A stretch of 64,000 nucleotides of DNA from positions 339,898-403,897 of the forward strand of contig NW_020312007.1 in NCBI RefSeq assembly GCF_003144115.1. Direction: 5' to 3'. Of this stretch, positions 34,306 to 45,800 are shown one piece after another. The stretch's first letter is position 1. The number at the start of each line of letters is the position of its first letter. A program made the translations under genes and the position numbers. Below the pieces are notes generated by a model. That model did no database searches. It was given only the letters and a program-made list of their open reading frames with translations, and was not told where the DNA came from. The DNA comes from Tilletiopsis washingtonensis. Taxonomy: Eukaryota; Basidiomycota; Exobasidiomycetes; Entylomatales.

Positions 34306-37300
34306 GTGTCCGACCACTGCTTGGCCGGCACGGTCATTCATCCGTCGATACTCCGTCCCGCTGCATCCCTCATCCCCCCTCTCATGCGACCTGCACCTCC
34401 TGGCCGACCGTATTTTCATGCCATCCTTCAGCACAGCGTGTGCGCGCGCGCTTGCGGAGAGGCCTTGCCGAGCGATCCGCGGATCACCCGGCTCATCGGC
34501 CGCTCGGCATGTGTGTGTGGTGCGAGAGCAGATCATTCATTTGCCGAGCGGAGCGGGCGCACGGAGACGCAGGACTGCAAATGGCGACTGGGCAGCGACG
34601 ACCAGCGACGCACGGCAGGCGTCAGAGATGCCGCGATGCCGAAGCGGGTTGATCGTCCGCACGGCTTGCTGCAGCAAGGCTAGGCACAGCGTTGATGTCA
34701 CTGGTACGTCTGATGCACTTGGTGCCTAAAAGGTGCGTTAAGACGAGGCTCCAGCGCTCCTCGTCATGCTCCACCGGTGGCCGAGCTGTGCGAGGAAGCG
34801 CTCCGAGAGGCGCACTCGAGGCGGCCTGGGTCTGGACCGCAAGCGACGCGACGCCACGCTGCGCGAGCATACGCCGTGCGCCGCGCTCCGAGTCCGGGCG
34901 CCGCCTCGCGCGTCGGTGATTGACCGGCGCAGCAGCGTCCTCGTCACCCGCGACTCGACCCGGCTCGACTCCTGAAAATCAGAATGGCCGACCTCGCTGC
35001 ATCCAGAGCAGAGCGAACTCCGCCCAAAGCTGGCTGCGAATGACCCTCCCAGTCGAACGTCCTCGTTGCACCGCCGGCGCTTTCTCGTGCGACAAGCCTG
35101 CCCCTTCTCCATCTCTCGTGCGGCAAGCAGACGACTCCGAGCACGAGGACGAGCCCTGCAGCATGCACCAGCAAGGTGTGGGCGTCGCATGTTGCTCGTG
35201 GCGCCGATCGAGCTTGTGGGCATGTGAGCATGTGCAGAGTACTGCAGCGGCAGCCACGTCCCGTGCCGGCGGCGTCGCGGCGGCGGAGCTGATCGCACCA
35301 TGCGCTACCACTGCAGTCGGCCGCAGAAGCAGGGTGCGTCGTCGTCCCACAGGACGCCCCTGCAGCGCCGAGCATGCCCAACAATGCCCCGGCGGGCGGG
35401 ACCTCTGCATGCTGTGCGGGACCGAAGCGCTGGCGAGTCTTCGGTCATGCGCATCAAAGGCCCTCAGGCAGGTGGACGACGTTCCAGGCACGGCACTCCG
35501 CCCAGCTGCTGCGGGTACGTGCCAGGGTGCAGACGAGACACGTTGGGCAGATCGCTCGGACCGCTCGTCGGGTCCCAGATGATGTAGCGTGGGATGCTCT
35601 CATGCGCCATGGCACCCATTGAGCCGGGACCCGGCCGAGAGAGGTGCTGATGCGGCCGAGAGAGACTTCCGGAGCGAGGTGAGACCGGCCAGCAGCAGGG
35701 ATGCGCCGCCGCGCCGACGCGAAGGAAGGCGCGCCGGCGAGCGGGCATACCCGGGGCGCGCGACCCTTCGAGGTAGTCACGCCGTGACACACGCAGAGCT
35801 CAGCACCAGCGGCAGCGACGCCCTGTTCGCGAGATATCACCTTCCCGCTGTCGGAGACAAGACAAATGTCCCGAGCGTGGCGTGAAAGACCGCGCGCGAC
35901 GAGCGTCTCCCTTCGCAGAATGGAGAGAAATAGGTTACCAGAGAACGTCGCGGCCAGCGACCGGCCACGCCGGCCCGGTGCTGGCGACGGGCGTACGCCG
36001 CCCGGCATCGTCGTCGTCGTTGGCGCGATGCACCACCAGCTTGGCGCCGAGGACAGGAGCGCCTTGGCCGCACATTGGCCCGCACGCGCCGGCAATGTTG
36101 GAGGCGCAACTGCGATCGCTTCTTCAGATTGACACGCGCGCGCGTGATGGACGGCTGCTCTGGCGAGCGCCGCGCAGCCTGCATAGCGCCGCGCCCTTCC
36201 CGTCCCTCGTCGGACGATATCTGCATGCAGAGCAGGAGCGAGCAGGAAGCGCTGAGCAAGGATGCCGGTGGCGGCCGTCGGAGGCTTAGGCGCGCAACGC
36301 GCCGCGTCCAGCTGCCGGCCGAGTAAGAGTGCGCCGCCGCGTCCGCCTGGCGCTGCTGCGGCGAGGAGAAGCCGTGGGACTCAGCGTCGAGCGCGCGTCT
36401 CCCTGAACACAGCGGAGCAGACGTCTGCGAGGCCGCCACGCCGATTGCGCGCTGGCCGAAGCAGCCCGCAGGATGCAGGATGCAGCTGCAGGACGCAGGT
36501 GCGGCAGGAGAGATGCCGAGAGCACGCAGGGCCGACGCAGCGGGTCGGCGTCGCGGGTGCGGCCGCGCCGGCGGATGCTGCAGCTGCCCTGACGCACGCC
36601 GCCCTTCTGGTCTGACGCTGCAAACAAGATGCGCCCGTCGTGCCGCTCCACGAGGCCGCGCTAAAGGTTAAACCAGGAAGGGCCCAACGGCTGGGCAGCA
36701 GGCCGGCGGATGCGCCCAGCGTTGCAGCGCCAGCACCGTCGGGCGCGGCGCCCCTCGGCGTGCATCCGCCTGCAGCGGGCGGTGCTGCGTCGCTGCGTCG
36801 ATGCGTCTGCGGCGCTGTGGCTGAGGACCGAACGCCGGGGGCGGCGCCCATCCCGGACGTCGGGCAGCAAGGCGTGGCAGCGGCAGCCGCGGCCGACGCC
36901 GGCAGCTCGGGCGCAGACGCGAGATGCACAGCGCCGCACCCGCGCTGCCGGCACGGCACTCGCGGCGCCGAGGCATGTGGACCGCCGCCCGGACACTCGC
37001 CGGGGCGTGAGATCCCCCCTCTGCGCGGGAACAGTGTCCGGGAACGGCGTGAATTTGTCTTTCCTGCGCCGCTGCCCCGACACACAGCATGAAGGCAGCG
37101 CCGCTGGGCCGCTGCGTCTCTGCGCCTGCGCCGCTGTTCTAGCCGCGCCACGACGCCGGGCTCTCACACTAAAAGACCGGCTTAGATCATCACCGTCCAC
37201 CGCACCAGGCGAGCGGCCGCGCGCCGCAACCCGCAGACCAGACCCTTTCTTCGGCTCGCGGCTGACGACGCCGCCGCCGCCGCATCACGGCCCTGTCCAA

Positions 37301-38754
37301 TTCGCCGGCTGCATCTGACTCAACGCCGATGTGGCTGCCGTCTGGCGGTGCGGAAGCTGCGGAAGCGGCGCGCAGACGTGCCGTCATCGTCGTGTGCTCG
37401 TCAGCGGCATCAATCAAGCCTCGCCTCGCTGCGGATCGCATTGCATCGCCTCGCCTCGCCTTCTCCGCCGGCGGCAGCGACACAGACGCCGGGGCCAGAC
37501 GCGGCATCGGCGGCGAGCTCGAGGATGAGATTCAGATTGCGCATGCGCGCTCTGCGCTGCTGCACGCTGCTGCGAGGGCCGTGCTCGCTGCACGGCCGGG
37601 GCATCGTCGCCGCTGCGCTCGGTGCCGACGTGCTGCCGTGCCGCGGCTCGGCTGCCGCTGAGGTTCATCCAGGCGCCCAGATGTGCCCGCTCCTTAATGC
37701 AGGTGCGGCTGCCTCGCATCGGTGCATGCATGTTTCCCGGCGCTAGCCGCACTGCATGCACGCTTGGCGTGCCTCGCAGACGCAAGTGTGATGCTGCGCG
37801 ATGCTGCGCTGGCGTCGCGCGCACGCGGGGAGCGTGTCGGTGTGTCGCGCGTGGCGCCATCGCACGTCCCTGTCCCGAGGTGCAGGGCAGCGGAGACAGC
37901 ATGCAGCACAGCACAGCACGGGGGCGTGGCTGAGCGGGCCGACTGCTGCTGCTGCTGTGTGTGACGCTGCACGATGGGCCGTGGAGCTGCAAGGCTGCCT
38001 GCGTAGTCGCCCATGTGCCTCCGCGATTCCGCTTTTGCGTCCTTGGCTCTCTCTGCCGCTCGCCTGGTCCCGGTCCAGGCGCTGTGTCTGCGACGCGGCG
38101 GCAGGACGAAAGTGGAGACCGAGGCGACTCGCCGGGCATGCTTCGGGTTGCCTCCGCACGCCGCACGCATGGGTCCGAGAGCGCGGCCGGGAGAAGCATC
38201 TGCATGCTGCAGCTCCGCCGAAGCCGAGATGCAGCAGCATGCAGGAGCAGCGCGATCCGGCACCGCTGGTGCGGCAGCAGCGTCAAGCGCTCAGCACCGG
38301 CGCAAGCGTCGCCGCTCTGCCTGAGGCTGCTGATGAGGATGCCGCCGCCGCGCGGATCCTGCCCCTCGGGCGGTGCGGTGCAACTGGCGTCGAGCTTGCT
38401 GCACCCGCCGCCGCACCAGCGCAGGGGCTGCGAGCGGCGCCCGGGTGTGGCAGCAAGCCGAGCGTCGCTTCATGCAGCCGCGGCAGGCGCCGCATAGCAG
38501 CGAGCCCCAGCATCTGGCTTGGAACTGGCCTTCCCTGGCTTCGACGGCAAGATGCCGCCGCCGCTCCGCTGCACCGCCGCCGGCCTCCGCACAGCATGCA
38601 GCGCTCGGGCGCACGCCGCGCCACGACGGGCGGCAGCGCCAGCGCCTCGCCGCCGTGCTTGCGCCCGCGACCTCGCTTCTTGCCTTCGCGCCCTCGCTCT
38701 TACGGCAGAGCTCCTCCATCACGGATGATGCGGTCCCACTCGGCCCCTGGCTTC
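34306..38754. other. Long interval (about 4.4 kb) with no supportable gene
   Basis: The largest gene-free stretch in the window, between RPT2 and the leader of the GATA factor. It contains many overlapping open frames, the longest about 318 codons at 37801-38757 on the plus strand. They share no domain, have Ala/Arg/Cys/Ser-rich composition and no convincing splice pattern. A short CTG run occurs near 37945. I see no transposase or reverse transcriptase fragments, terminal repeats or tRNA boxes. It may hold distal regulatory sequence for the GATA gene or a non-coding RNA, which sequence alone cannot show. Confidence 0.4.
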
Positions 38755-39416
38755 TGACGTCTCGCCTCATCATACCCTCCTCCGTCGATGTGGACGCCGC
38801 GCCGTCGACTCGCCGCCGCCACTCCTTCGCTCGTCCCCACCACCCTCTGACCTCTGCCGTGCTCCGTCCGCTACTCCGCTCTCAGCGCGTCCTCCTCCTT
38901 GTCCTCGTCACCTCTGCACCGCTCTCGGTCCTCGCCCTCTTGTCTCCGCCGCTCTCGGCGCTTCTCTCCGTCCTCGTGCCGCCCTTGGCCCTCCTCTGCG
39001 CGTCTGCGCCTCTCTGCGTCGTGCCTTCTTCGTGCCCGATCTGGCTGCTCCGAGCCGCCACACGTCCCTGTTCCCTCTCTTCTCGTCGAGACCCTTCCAC
39101 CTCTGCTAGCTTCTCGCCTCATTTGCGGACATCTTGCGCTCATCCTACCGGCGGCTGAGCACTGTTCCTCACGCTTCTTGACCGTCTTGGAGCAACATAC
39201 AAGCGGGTAAGGTCACTTGAAGCGCTCGCCGTCCATGGTCCGTGCTGATTGTCTCATTGTGCCGTCCTGCAGCTCCTCGCTTGCCGTGTTGCCGTCTGGT
39301 GCTCGACCTCGAGAAATTTTGCCCGTCTCGTCGTTGCTTTTGTCCTCTTGACTTGACAAGCGCTTTCCCAAGCCTTGTCCTGAGCTTGAGACAAGGCACG
39401 TCTGCGTGGCTTCCCG
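38755..39416 (+). promoter_or_regulatory. Pyrimidine-rich leader of the GATA factor with a possible leader intron
   Basis: About 660 bases before the GATA factor ATG. From roughly 38755 to 39130 the plus strand is strikingly rich in C and T, the usual sign of a fungal core promoter and 5' leader. A candidate leader intron of 66 bases lies at 39207-39272: GTAAGG donor, a GCTGATT branch-like element and CTGCAG acceptor. Several ATGs fall in the leader, so upstream open frames could tune translation. This is inferred from composition and splice signals only. Confidence 0.45.
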
Positions 39417-41183
39417 ATGGCCGAACGAGGCCGCCCACGCGGACCTCAAGACAGCACCCAGCCGAGCCGGCCCCTCGAGGCGGACGATCGACGCTACGCT
39501 CCCGCGAGCTACGACGGCACCTACAGCCCGCCAACTTCTCGAGCCAGCCACATGGCTGCTGCTGGGCCAGTCGACATGAGAGCCTACCAGAGCCATCGTG
39601 GCCCTGCTGGTCCTGTGCAGTGGCTGCCACCGCCGCCGCTGCCTCACGCAGCCGGTCGACACTTGCATGGCGTTGCGTCTGACCCTGCACTGCCCTTCCA
39701 CCCGCATGGCATGGCGCCTCGCTACGACGTGCCGGGCCCGAGTTCTGCTCCGGTGCCTAGCGCGTCGCCTTCGCCGCACATGTCGTACGCCGCACGCGAG
39801 CCTGCCAGCCGTCCGTCGTCGTCGAACATGTCTCCGCGCGAGGGCCCGCGCATGCCGATGATGCCGCAGCCAGACGGGCGCGACGCCGTGCCGGTGCACC
39901 GCAGCGTCGAGCGAGAGGCGGCGCCTGTCGTGCGCTACCCAAGCCGCATCAGCCACTCGAATCCGACGTGCAGCAATTGCTTCACGACTGCGACGCCGCT
40001 CTGGCGCCGCGACGGCCGTGGCGGCCTCATGTGTGAGTCCTGAGCGAAGCTGTCAGCTGCGAGAGTGCCCATGCTCACCGTTCTACTCGACAGGCAATGC
40101 CTGCGGCCTCTTCGAGCGGACGAAGGGCCGACCGCGACCCATCAGGTGAGCGCGATGGCTGGCGGCATATGCGACGGCGAGCTGACGTTGTCGCCCACCA
40201 GCCTGAAGCAAGACGGCTTCAAGCCTCGCGCACGCCGGAGCAAGACCGATGCGCCCATGCCGCACAGCTACGACGCCGAGAGTAGCTCCCTGGCCGACGA
40301 TGATGCCGAGCGAGTCTACGGTGCCGAGCGCAGCACCTCGGCACCAAGACCTCTTGCGAGCTTGCCCGGCCAGAGCAGCTCTGCCGCCATGCCGCCTGTC
40401 TCCACCTACCACGCTGGCTGGCCGGCGAGCGAGGCTGCACATCAGCACGCCATACACGACCGTCGTGCAGAGCAGTTCGGCGCTCGTCCGAGCGGCCTCG
40501 TGCATCCGTCCGACCCGGGCCTGGTGGACCGTGCCTCTCCTCGCAGGCACATGTCGCGCCGCTCGAGCAGCCCGGTGCATGTCCGTCATGCCTCGTCTGG
40601 CCGCGACCTGAAGCGCGACGAGCGCACGCTGTCTGGCCCGATGCCCGATGCCCGGAATGTGGCTAGACGCTTGTCGATCCACCGCTCGGAGGATATGGCG
40701 ATGCGGCCGCCGCTGTCGCGCTCGTCGAATTCCTCGGACAGGCCGCCGTCGTCGTCGTCTGAGTACGCCGAGGAACGCGGAGCTTCGGCGTCGGGCAGTC
40801 TGTTCGAGGCATCTGCGCTGCCATTCAGCGCAAGGCCGCCCATGGTGCCCTCGCCGCCGCGTCTTCGCAACGCAGGCTGGACAGGTCCGGCCTCGACGAG
40901 CTCGACGATCAACTTGCCGCCGCTGCACCAGGCGCTGAACATGCGCTCCTCGCCGTGGTGGCCCGGAGGTGCGAGTGGTCCGCCGGGCCTGGGTCCCGAT
41001 GCCCCTGCCGCTGCGTCGTCACGCCTACCGGGCCTCAACCCGCTCAGCCTGCCGCCGCTGGCGTCGATCGGACGACGGCGCAGCAGCGGCGAGGAGGACT
41101 TGGCGCAGCGCGACGGCCCGGCGCATCCCGTGCCGCGCCGTCGGCCGAGCCCGCCTGACCGACCCTGGCGGCCGTCAGAGTAG
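39417..41183 (+). CDS. GATA-type zinc-finger transcription factor
   Basis: Sequence-specific DNA-binding protein expected in the nucleus. Three exons (39417-40032, 40094-40145, 40202-41183) give 549 residues. One zinc finger (about residues 188-212) has the form C-X2-C-X17-C-X2-C: CSNCFTTATPLWRRDGRGG, then LMCNACGLFERTKGRPRPIS. It is followed by the basic LKQDGFKPRARRSK tail. The X17 loop and RPISLK extension place it with the AreA/NIT2/ASD4-like fingers rather than the X18 iron regulators of the SRE/URBS1 kind. The 52-base middle exon encodes the second half of the finger. The rest is disordered, rich in Pro, Ser, His and Arg. Nitrogen or developmental control is possible but not shown. The start is the first ATG of the long frame. 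Confidence 0.92.
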
Positions 41184-42875
41184 CAATGCAGCGATGTCTG
41201 ACCCCTGTCTCTGCGCGCGGTAGCGTTGCGTGTCCTGCTGGAGATGGAAGTCGCAGGGCACGTCGAGGGGAGAGTGCCGCAAGCTCGGGGGCTGACAGAG
41301 GGTGGGACATAGTCTGCGAGGATCGTGGATGGGTGCGCGTGCTGGCTTGTGAGGACGGCCACCTTCTTAAGAGTGCGAGCTGGCTTCGCAGCGGCAGCGA
41401 CTCGCCGGCAGATGCATGCTCGCAGGACAGCAGCGATGCAGATAGCGTGGGCGTGCTTGTTGCGGCGGATCAACAGAGCAGAAAGGCAGTAGCGCGCGGC
41501 TGCGGAGGCAAGTGACGGCCGTCGGACGATGCAACGGCACGGCGGCTCGGCGTGGACCATGCAGCGTTGATGCGACGGCGGGAGACGTTGTGGCCGGGCA
41601 GGGTCAGGCACGGCGCGGTCCATCGCGCAAGGCGAGGGGCAAGGCGAGCACAGCCTGCAGCAGCGTCCAGGTGCACTCGCAGCCCACAGACAAGAGGCAC
41701 CAGCACACAGGCGCTTGTGTGCAGCCAGAGCTCGGGAGCATGCTTGCGAGGTGCCGAGCAGCACGACGGATGCCGACGAACACGGGCCGCGGCACTCGAC
41801 TCACACGCCGTGCTGTGACGGTCGACGGCAGCAGCTGCACGGCGGCAGCATCAGGTGCAGCTGCCATGCGCCTCGAGGTGCGCGCTGCTGCTGCATGGTC
41901 GTGCCTTCCCGATGCGCCTGGCAGAGCGGCCAACCCTGAGTGTGCCTTCGTGCCGGCGTGCTTCCAAGGATGTAGAGGAGAGTCGAGTGACTTGGTGGCC
42001 GAGCGTCGCTGAAGTGCTTCGAGCGGGCCTCATGCCGCGCGCCGAGCGGGCAGGGCAGCACGACGCCCAGGAGGCCAAGACTGTTCCTTAGCATCGGCTG
42101 GAATGCCGGGTCGACGACCTTGCATCGCGGCGCTGCGACGTGCTCGGCGGCTGCCGATGCTGCAGTCGAGCACAAGGAGCCCACCTGCCGAGCGGACTCC
42201 GGGCACGCCTCGTGCTGGCCGCCGGCCCGCTAGCGCGACGTCTATCAAGTTAGCGCACTTCGGTCGCCGACAGCAGCAGCCTTCATCCCAAGCGGCAGCT
42301 CGGACAGGCGGCAGCTTCTGCCCAGCATTCAGCGACGAGGCGCAATCGCGGCAGCACGCCGATGGAGAGGGCAGTCAGGCACGGATGCGGCACACAGGCC
42401 GAGAAACGAGGACAAGCCGGCTCGCGATCGGGTGCGGGCACCAGGTCCGCGGACACTCTTACTCCACCTTGCCGCAGCACTCAGGCGCAGCGGCGGTCTG
42501 CGTCACATCCACACGCCAGCGGATGCGAATGGACGTGTGATTGAGAGGGCGCAGCGCGAGAGCAGGGACCGTGTGTGGAGTGTGAGGTGATAGGACGGGC
42601 CAGTGGATGGCCTCGGAGGCACGCACAGCGTCTGCGCGGCGAGAGAGGGGCATGTCTAGATTGCCTACGTGTGCTGCAGCTCGGTCGCTGTTCAGCCAGC
42701 AAAGGGAGAGCCGGGAAAGGGCGAGCAAGCGCCGTGGGAACGTCGTTAAGAGTGCGGTCGGGAAGCGGGCGTGCGAGGAGGGGTAGACAGATAGGGGTTG
42801 CTTGGGTGTGAAGGAAGGGGCAAGGAAGTGCAGACATTATATGCTCAGCTCGAGCTGATCACGTCGGAAGGGCGA
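41184..42875. other. 1.7 kb convergent spacer GATA factor / chitin synthase
   Basis: Lies between two facing stop codons. Longer than other convergent spacers here. Open frames of up to about 166 codons have no domain features. No RNA gene or repeat was recognised. Confidence 0.45.
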
Positions 42876-45800
42876 TTACTGGGGCCGAGAGTAGCGCTCG
42901 CGGCCGCCGCCGTGGGCCGCCGAGGAGCCGCTGACGCTGCCGGGCGACGTCGGGCCATGGTTGCCCGCCGTCGACTGGCGGCGGGCGCCGCGCGTCACCT
43001 GGCGCACGCCCTGCGACGACGCCACGGGTCCGTCGTCGACGAGGCTGAAGCCGCGCGAGAGCCGGCCCTGCGGCTCGCGAGGCCGCTGAGAGCTGACGAC
43101 GGGCGGGCCGCGCGCGACGGGCGTGTCCTCTTCCGGCTCGGCGCTGAAGCCGGGCGAGAACTGCGCCTCGCTGACGCCCGGGTACTGCTGCTCGCTCGAG
43201 ACGCTGCCGTGGCGGATCTGCTGCTGCAGGTCGGCGGCCAGCGTGGCGCCGCTGCCGCCCATCATCATGTGCTGCATGCCTGGCCGCGATGCCTCGGGGT
43301 CGGGCGAGCTTGTGGCCGAGGCCATCATCGGCCGAGCCTCATCGTCGTGGTAGGCTGAGGGAGACGGGTACGCCTCGTACGGCGGGCGCGAAGCGTACGA
43401 CGAGTGGCTGTGCGACTGATTGGACGCGGCAGGCGACGGCTCGCGCGGCCGTGCGACGGTGATGGAGCCGGGCGTGCCGCTGGCGGGCAGGCCGCGTGCC
43501 TTGTTCGCCGCGTCGGGACCCAGCGGCGCAGGCAGCTCGAGCAGCGGCACGGCGTCGAGGCGAGCGCGTGCGCCGCCCGACGACGAGCCAGTCTTGCTGT
43601 GGCCCGCGTCCGACTCGTACGCGCCCGGAGCATTGCCGAGCAGGCGATTGTTGGCCGCGTCCTGCACGTTGGCATTCGAGTGATACGTGTCCGACGAGAC
43701 GACGCTGTAGCGTGTGCTGCCCGAGCGCTCGGGCGAGCCGGAGCGGTGGATGACGTCAAAGGTGCTGTCGCGCGAGTGCGTGCCCGACTTCCAGCGGCGC
43801 TCGCGCTCGAACTCGCCCCAGCGCTTCATGGTGATGTGCGAGGCGTCGAACTTGCCCTCGGCGTTGCTGTGGTCGCCGCCCTTGTCGCCCTGCACGATGC
43901 GCGTGGCGCCCCAGGAGAAGTCGTCCATGTGCCAGAAGGCGTACGAGGGGAAGACGAAGTTCCAGATGGGTAGGCTGAGCAGGTAGATGCCCATCCAGCC
44001 AACGTAGACGAACTTGCGCGACGTGACGACGATGAGCAGGCCGGGCAGACCGAGAATCACACCGAGCAGGATGAGCGGGATGACGGGCACGGGGCCCTTG
44101 CTCGGGTCGATGGACGCGATGATGGCCTGCGCCACGACGTAGAAGGTGAACGCGATGGCGGCCGGCAGCACCAGCGTGCCGGCCAGCTCCATGAAGACGA
44201 CGAAGCGCATCGAGAAGCAGAACGTGCCGCAGAGATCGTTGACGAGCACCAGCTCGGCCAGGTTGTGCACCGTCGAGTTGATCCAGCGTCTGCGCTGCGA
44301 GAGCAGCACGCGGAACGTGTCGGGCACGATGGTCTTGCACACGGCCTGTGAGGGGTAAGTGAGCCATGGCTCGCGACAGGCGGGGCGCGGCGGGCTCACC
44401 TGTGGGACGAACATCATCTTGCGCTTCGGGAACGTCTTGAGCATGAGCGTGGTCAGGTAGCGGTCCTCGCCGAGAAGCAGCAGGTTCTTCTTGTGCAGCG
44501 TGTCGACCTGAAAAGAGGCCGCTTAGCTTTGCGCAGCACATGCGCCGCAGTCAACTACTCACGACGTTCTCCGAGTAGTGCTCAACGATGTCCGGGTTCG
44601 CCAGGATCGGCACCCAGTAGCCGTTGGGGCCCTTGGGCGCCTTGATGCGGTACGCGCTGAAGCATCCCGGCAGGCAGGTGACGCCGCCGAAGCACGCCTC
44701 GAAGGCCTTCGTGGAGTGGTGCGAGATGTAGTACTCAAAGACTGGCGCGCGCACATGTCAGCCATGATACTCCCGCGCCACCGCCACACTGCTCACCCTG
44801 GATCATCGTCACCCACGTCTCCGTCTTGTTCGCGATCTTCGTCTCGCCGCACAGGCCCATGATCTCGGGGTCCTCGACCATGCACGCGACCATGCGGCTG
44901 AGGCTGTCGGGGAACACCTTGGTGTCGGCGTCGACCATGAGCACGATCTCGTAGTGGTCCGGGCTGACGCCCGTGACGCGCCAGATGGAGTTGAAGAACT
45001 CGTAGTCGAACGTCGTCATGCGCTCGTCGAACATGACCTTCTGCATGAAGGCCATGAGCATGACCTGCGAGTCGCGCTTGCCGCGGTTGCCCGGCTTGGC
45101 CGAGTCGGCCTCGAGCGGCGAGCCGCACTTGGCGACGAGCACCATGGGCACGCGCTGCTGCTTGCTGCGCTCGACGGTCTCGTCGTCGTACTCGTAGAAG
45201 CCCGCGTACACCTTCGCCATGTTGTGCCGCTTGTGCCCGTCGGCAATGGCGACGTACGAGTTGCCCTCGACCTCCTCGGGCGCGACGACAAAGTCCTTCA
45301 TCATGCTCAGCACAATGTCGGGCGTCGAAATGTCCGAGCCGGCGCCGCGCACGATGCCGTCGGCGACGACGAGCAGCAGCTTGTGGCTGTTCGGGTAGTC
45401 GGTCGTCGCCAGCGAGTCGAGCGTGGTGCGCAGGCCCTCAAACGACTCGCTGTACGCGGTCACGAGGCAGATGGAGTGCGCCAGCGGGAAATTGAACGGC
45501 TGGTAGTCGGCCGGCGGCTGCGGCACGACGTTGAGCAGCGGGAAGGGACATGCGCCCATCGTGCTGCTCGTGCCGAGGCCCGGCGACGAGTCGGGGTTCG
45601 AGAAGCTTGAGCGGCGCGAGCCGCCGTGGCCGTACGAGCCCTGGAAGTGGCCCACGCCGCCCTGCACGAGCGAGGCCGAGCTGCGCGCGCCATGCAGCGA
45701 CGGCGAGCCCGGCGGGCTGCCGCTCCTGGGCGAGCCGATGCCGCCGATGCGGCCGGCGCGCAGCGCAGGGCTGCGCGAGCCGGCCACGCTGCCGTTGCCG

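Noticed and set aside
37801-38757. 318-codon plus-strand open frame in the large intergenic interval
   Set aside because: Composition is Ala/Arg/Cys/Ser-rich without any domain or splice pattern. Equally long frames overlap on the other strand, as expected for very high GC.
34306-39416. Search for mobile elements in the gene-poor interval
   Set aside because: No transposase, reverse transcriptase or integrase-like blocks, no terminal repeats and no target duplications were visible.
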